Of a stretch of 64,000 bases of DNA, positions 61,661 to 64,000 are shown piece by piece. Numbering within the stretch: the first letter of the stretch is position 1; the number at the start of each line of letters is the position of its first letter. Origin of the DNA: Chitinophagaceae bacterium. Its GTDB lineage: Bacteria; Bacteroidota; Bacteroidia; Chitinophagales; Chitinophagaceae. The stretch lies in NCBI GenBank assembly GCA_016710745.1, contig JADJVB010000012.1:372001-436000 (forward strand). Reading direction: 5' to 3'. The notes beneath the pieces were generated by a model, which was not told where the DNA came from, did not search any database, and saw only the letters and a list, made by a program, of their open reading frames with translations. Position numbers and translations under genes: made by a program.

Positions 61661-62071
61661 TCACGATGTCTCAGCCAACTCCATCACCATCTCCCACTCT
61701 TCCGGTTTAACCGTGCCCACACTAAGTCTGCCTAAACGCACCAGGTCCATATTGGCAAACCGTTTATCGGCTTTCAATATCGTGAGCGGCACGGGTTTCT
61801 TTAATTTTTTAACGGCCTTTATGTCAACTGCCACCCAGCGGTCATCGGTAGTTGTTGGATCGGGATAAGCCTCTTTTACAATTTTTGCGATACCCACTAT
61901 TTCAACACCTTCGTTGCTATGGTAATATAATACGTCATCACCTTTTTTCATTGCCCGAAGATTGATACGGGCCGCATAATTGCGAACACCGCTCCAACAG
62001 GTTTGTTTTTCTTTGATCAACTGATCGAAACTATATACCGAGGGTTCTGATTTTACCAGCCAATATGCCAT
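61661..62071 (-). CDS. EVE-domain protein
   Basis: A 136-residue cytoplasmic protein with one EVE (PUA-like) domain. Family features are MAYWLVKSEPSVYSFDQL at the start, WSGVRNYAARINLRAMKKGDDVLYYHS (in two parts), VGIAKIVKEAYPDP and LGRLSVGTVKPEEWEMV at the end. EVE domains recognise modified bases in nucleic acids. As a stand-alone bacterial protein it may take part in RNA or DNA modification reading. It is monocistronic. Confidence 0.9.
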   Translation of the reverse strand: MAYWLVKSEPSVYSFDQLIKEKQTCWSGVRNYAARINLRAMKKGDDVLYYHSNEGVEIVGIAKIVKEAYPDPTTTDDRWVAVDIKAVKKLKKPVPLTILKADKRFANMDLVRLGRLSVGTVKPEEWEMVMELAETS

Positions 62072-62399
62072 GTTTGTAACAAATTAATTAGGATGAGTTA
62101 AGACCAGGTTCAAAAGTAAAGATATTAGTTGAGTTACAATTAAACAGGTCTGTAACGGTGGCGCTCATCAACAGAGGAATTATCTATGCAATAAGATATA
62201 TTGAAGTATTTTGAATTAACCTGTGGTTCGTCAGCTGGCAAGGAATTGGTCAGTTACCAGTTGCTGGTGCAGCCATTATTTTTGATAAAAGTTTAATTAT
62301 AACAACGAAAAAGCCGCCGGAGTTTTCAAGAAAACTACCAACGGCTTTATTTTTTTACTGAAGGTTTAAATTGGGGTAATATTATTAAACAATTTTTTT
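62072..62399. other. 328-base region without a gene
   Basis: I see no gene here. Its only clear element is the terminator at 62308-62348 of the gene ending at 62400. Confidence 0.5.
62308..62348 (-). terminator. Intrinsic terminator of the small exported protein gene
   Basis: AAAGCCG (62310-62316) pairs with CGGCTTT (62342-62348) around an inner AGTTTT/AAAACT stem, followed on the minus strand by TTTTT. Confidence 0.7.
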
Positions 62400-62822
62400 T
62401 TAATTCGACTGCACTTTTACAACTTCGCTAAAAACGACCTGTCCGTACTCATCTACCTGCTTTAAACGATAATAAGCAGTTTTGCCATTTTTCAATACGG
62501 AAACATCTTCTTTAAATGAATATCTTTTTCCACTGCCTGGTGTGTTAAAGCCGTCTAAAACCAAGGCTACCACATCGAATTTTTTTAAGTCAGACGATCT
62601 TTCCACCTCAAAATGGCCGTTATTTACTTCGGCTACGGTGTTCCAGTCAATAAGCACAGATTTTTCGGTTACACGTGCTTTTATTGATTGAGTTACCACT
62701 TTTTCAACGGGGATTAATGATTCGGATCTGGTAGTAGCCGAAACAAACGTAGCGTTAAACAGGCAATAGCTGATAAAAGCAAGTGATTTTGCGGCAAGCC
62801 TTAAGTTAAAATTCATTTTCAT
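62400..62822 (-). CDS. Small exported protein with FnIII-like strand pattern
   Basis: A 140-residue protein with a leader (about 1-29, FVSA). The mature part is one beta-domain whose motif WNTVAEVNNGHFEVERSSDLKKF is the one often found just before T9SS sorting domains in secreted proteins of this phylum; here the sorting domain itself is missing. It ends YYRLKQVDEYGQVVFSEVVKV, a usual end of that domain. It may be a truncated secreted protein or an independent exported domain. A terminator follows. Confidence 0.75.
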   Translation of the reverse strand: MKMNFNLRLAAKSLAFISYCLFNATFVSATTRSESLIPVEKVVTQSIKARVTEKSVLIDWNTVAEVNNGHFEVERSSDLKKFDVVALVLDGFNTPGSGKRYSFKEDVSVLKNGKTAYYRLKQVDEYGQVVFSEVVKVQSN

Positions 62823-63152
62823 AAGTTAGTTTAAGTTAAGTTTTTGGCGAAAACCGCAATAAATCATGTCAGTAATTTTACGGTAATTCGAGTGTAAAAC
62901 GCAATTCGATAAAGTTTTATTGTATAATTGGTATGCTTTATTTTTCACCGGTAGTGAAATCAGCAAAAAAAAGGGGGTAAATATTTCCTTCTTAAATCCT
63001 GAATAATACACAAATCATTGAATTATAAAGGAATAAGAATCTGTCCAGATTATTTTTGAAAAAGATGCATATTCCAGCATTTGTTTGAAAATTACCAATA
63101 TAATTAGGAATTATATTGGCAATGGCTGATTAAAAAGTGCTTAATTGCCTGG
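62823..63152. other. 330-base region between two minus-strand genes
   Basis: No gene is supported. It holds the upstream region of the gene at 62822 and a perfect 11-bp hairpin at 63095-63119 after the methyltransferase gene. Confidence 0.5.
63095..63119. repeat. Perfect 11-bp AT-rich inverted repeat
   Basis: CCAATATAATT at 63095-63105 and AATTATATTGG at 63109-63119 flank AGG. It lies 33 bases past the end of the methyltransferase gene. No long T run follows, so it is a weak terminator at best or an operator. Confidence 0.55.
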
Positions 63153-63812
63153 TTACGACTTAACTGCCACCAAAATATTGTTCTCTAAATTTAGGATCTG
63201 ACCATCCATGTCAAAACCGGGTTCCTGGTTTTCGATTTGATCAATTATATTAAATCCATTGACAACAAGCAGGTTAGCAGCTTCTGCCAGGGAATACTGT
63301 TTAAAGCCGTATTTGGTAAAAGGGAATTTTTCTGATTGATGTTTGGGACGGAACGCTATTATAAACTCTCCACCGGGTTTTAATATTCTGCCCAGATTTT
63401 GTAACATCGATTTTTCCTCCTCCCAGAAGTATATGGTATTCACGGTGAATATTTTGTCAAATGTATCGTCGGCAAATTTCGTTGTATTTACATCGCCATG
63501 TACAAATCGGGCTCTTCCGGCTTCGATCCATCGGGCATTTAATTTTCGGGCCTCAAATACCATAAGTTCAGAGAAGTCGAGCCCGGTATACCTGATGGTT
63601 TCCGATCTCTCCAGGATCTCTTTTACATAATACCCATTAGCCATGCCTATTTCTAAAATAGAATCATTTGTACCGGCATTTAATATTTTTAAGGTTTCCT
63701 GTATGATATGATAGTTCAAGTTAGACATCCAATCAGCCGTTGCTAAACCTTCATTTCCCGAAGGTTTTCGAAGCTGAGCTGCCATTATTTTGAATTTTTC
63801 TTCGTCTGTCAT
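63153..63812 (-). CDS. SAM-dependent methyltransferase
   Basis: A 219-residue cytoplasmic class I methyltransferase. The SAM-binding motif I is SILEIGMANGYYVKEIL (about 51-67), followed by the acidic YTGLDFSELMVFEA, VHGDVNTTKFADDTFDKIF (motif II) and ILKPGGEFIIAFRPK. An N-terminal helix RKPSGNEGLATADWMSNLN precedes it, as in UbiE-like small-molecule methyltransferases. The substrate is unknown. It is a single gene near the window edge; nothing in 63813-64000 supports another frame. Confidence 0.85.
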   Translation of the reverse strand: MTDEEKFKIMAAQLRKPSGNEGLATADWMSNLNYHIIQETLKILNAGTNDSILEIGMANGYYVKEILERSETIRYTGLDFSELMVFEARKLNARWIEAGRARFVHGDVNTTKFADDTFDKIFTVNTIYFWEEEKSMLQNLGRILKPGGEFIIAFRPKHQSEKFPFTKYGFKQYSLAEAANLLVVNGFNIIDQIENQEPGFDMDGQILNLENNILVAVKS

Positions 63813-64000
63813 GTTGGTTTGATGTTGTAAAATTAGCTAACAGATCATAAAATCCAACGGAATTATGATTTTTCGGGTATCGTAACGGGTTACCAGCGAA
63901 CCAGGAGCTCATTTAAATGAGACATTGTATGAAAAAGCAGCCAATGCAAAACATAACGGATACCCGATATATACCCCCCGTATTTGCCGGCGCAAAAAAG

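Noticed and set aside
1..64000. CRISPR array, insertion sequence, integrase or phage genes
   Set aside because: No direct repeat array and no transposase or integrase motifs were seen; the repeats found are within proteins or are short operators.

Overview
The window looks like chromosomal DNA of a member of the Bacteroidota, most likely of the Chitinophagaceae or a close relative. The reasons are AT-rich DNA, promoters of the TTTG / TAnnTTTG type, very many Sec-exported proteins and lipoproteins, a type IX (T9SS) sorting domain, a DUF5916 protein, WG repeats and a hutH-hutU pair. This placement is inference from gene content. There are no rRNA or tRNA genes, CRISPR arrays, insertion sequences or phage genes that I can see.

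Layout. 0-9.4 kb holds small exported proteins, a two-gene glycan operon (GH109 Gfo/Idh/MocA-fold glycosidase plus GH35 beta-galactosidase), a YgjV-GNAT fusion, an NTF2-like protein and an exported TPR protein. 9.4-21.7 kb is the most unusual part. Three tandem paralogous genes on the minus strand each encode an exported protein of about 1200 residues with an N-terminal caspase-like protease domain and a long TPR region. A fourth, solitary caspase-like gene converges on them. The promoter-proximal paralog is split by a one-base frameshift in a nine-base homopolymer. 21.8-28 kb carries an SPFH/stomatin-like protein, an M14 metallocarboxypeptidase, a frameshifted MscS channel and a WG-repeat protein.

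28-36.6 kb is a string of small cupin, DUF6370, DUF1415, metallo-hydrolase and VTT genes together with secreted unknowns. Several divergent intergenic regions here share an inverted repeat, TACCC-N6-GGGTA. 36.6-46.5 kb contains a DUF5916 barrel protein, two Gre-like proteins, a PhnA/YjdM-like protein, a dCMP deaminase with a GNAT, and hutH-hutU (histidine to urocanate to imidazolonepropionate); HutU carries an in-frame, G-rich insertion. 46.6-64 kb contains PrsW, a YCF48-like beta-propeller, an ECF sigma factor, an exported lysyl-oxidase-like T9SS protein, SMC, a CHRD lipoprotein, a DUF4412-like protein behind a 22-bp palindromic operator, a helical-repeat protein, DnaG, DUF4349, an EVE-domain protein and a methyltransferase.

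Working together. Clear co-transcribed units are GH109-GH35, the three caspase-TPR genes, dCMP deaminase-GNAT, hutH-hutU and prsW-YCF48. The caspase-TPR cluster is the best candidate for an undescribed system. The hits that most need checking are the two frameshifts, the HutU insertion and the recurring inverted repeat. All assignments come from reading motifs by eye; no database or structure search was run.
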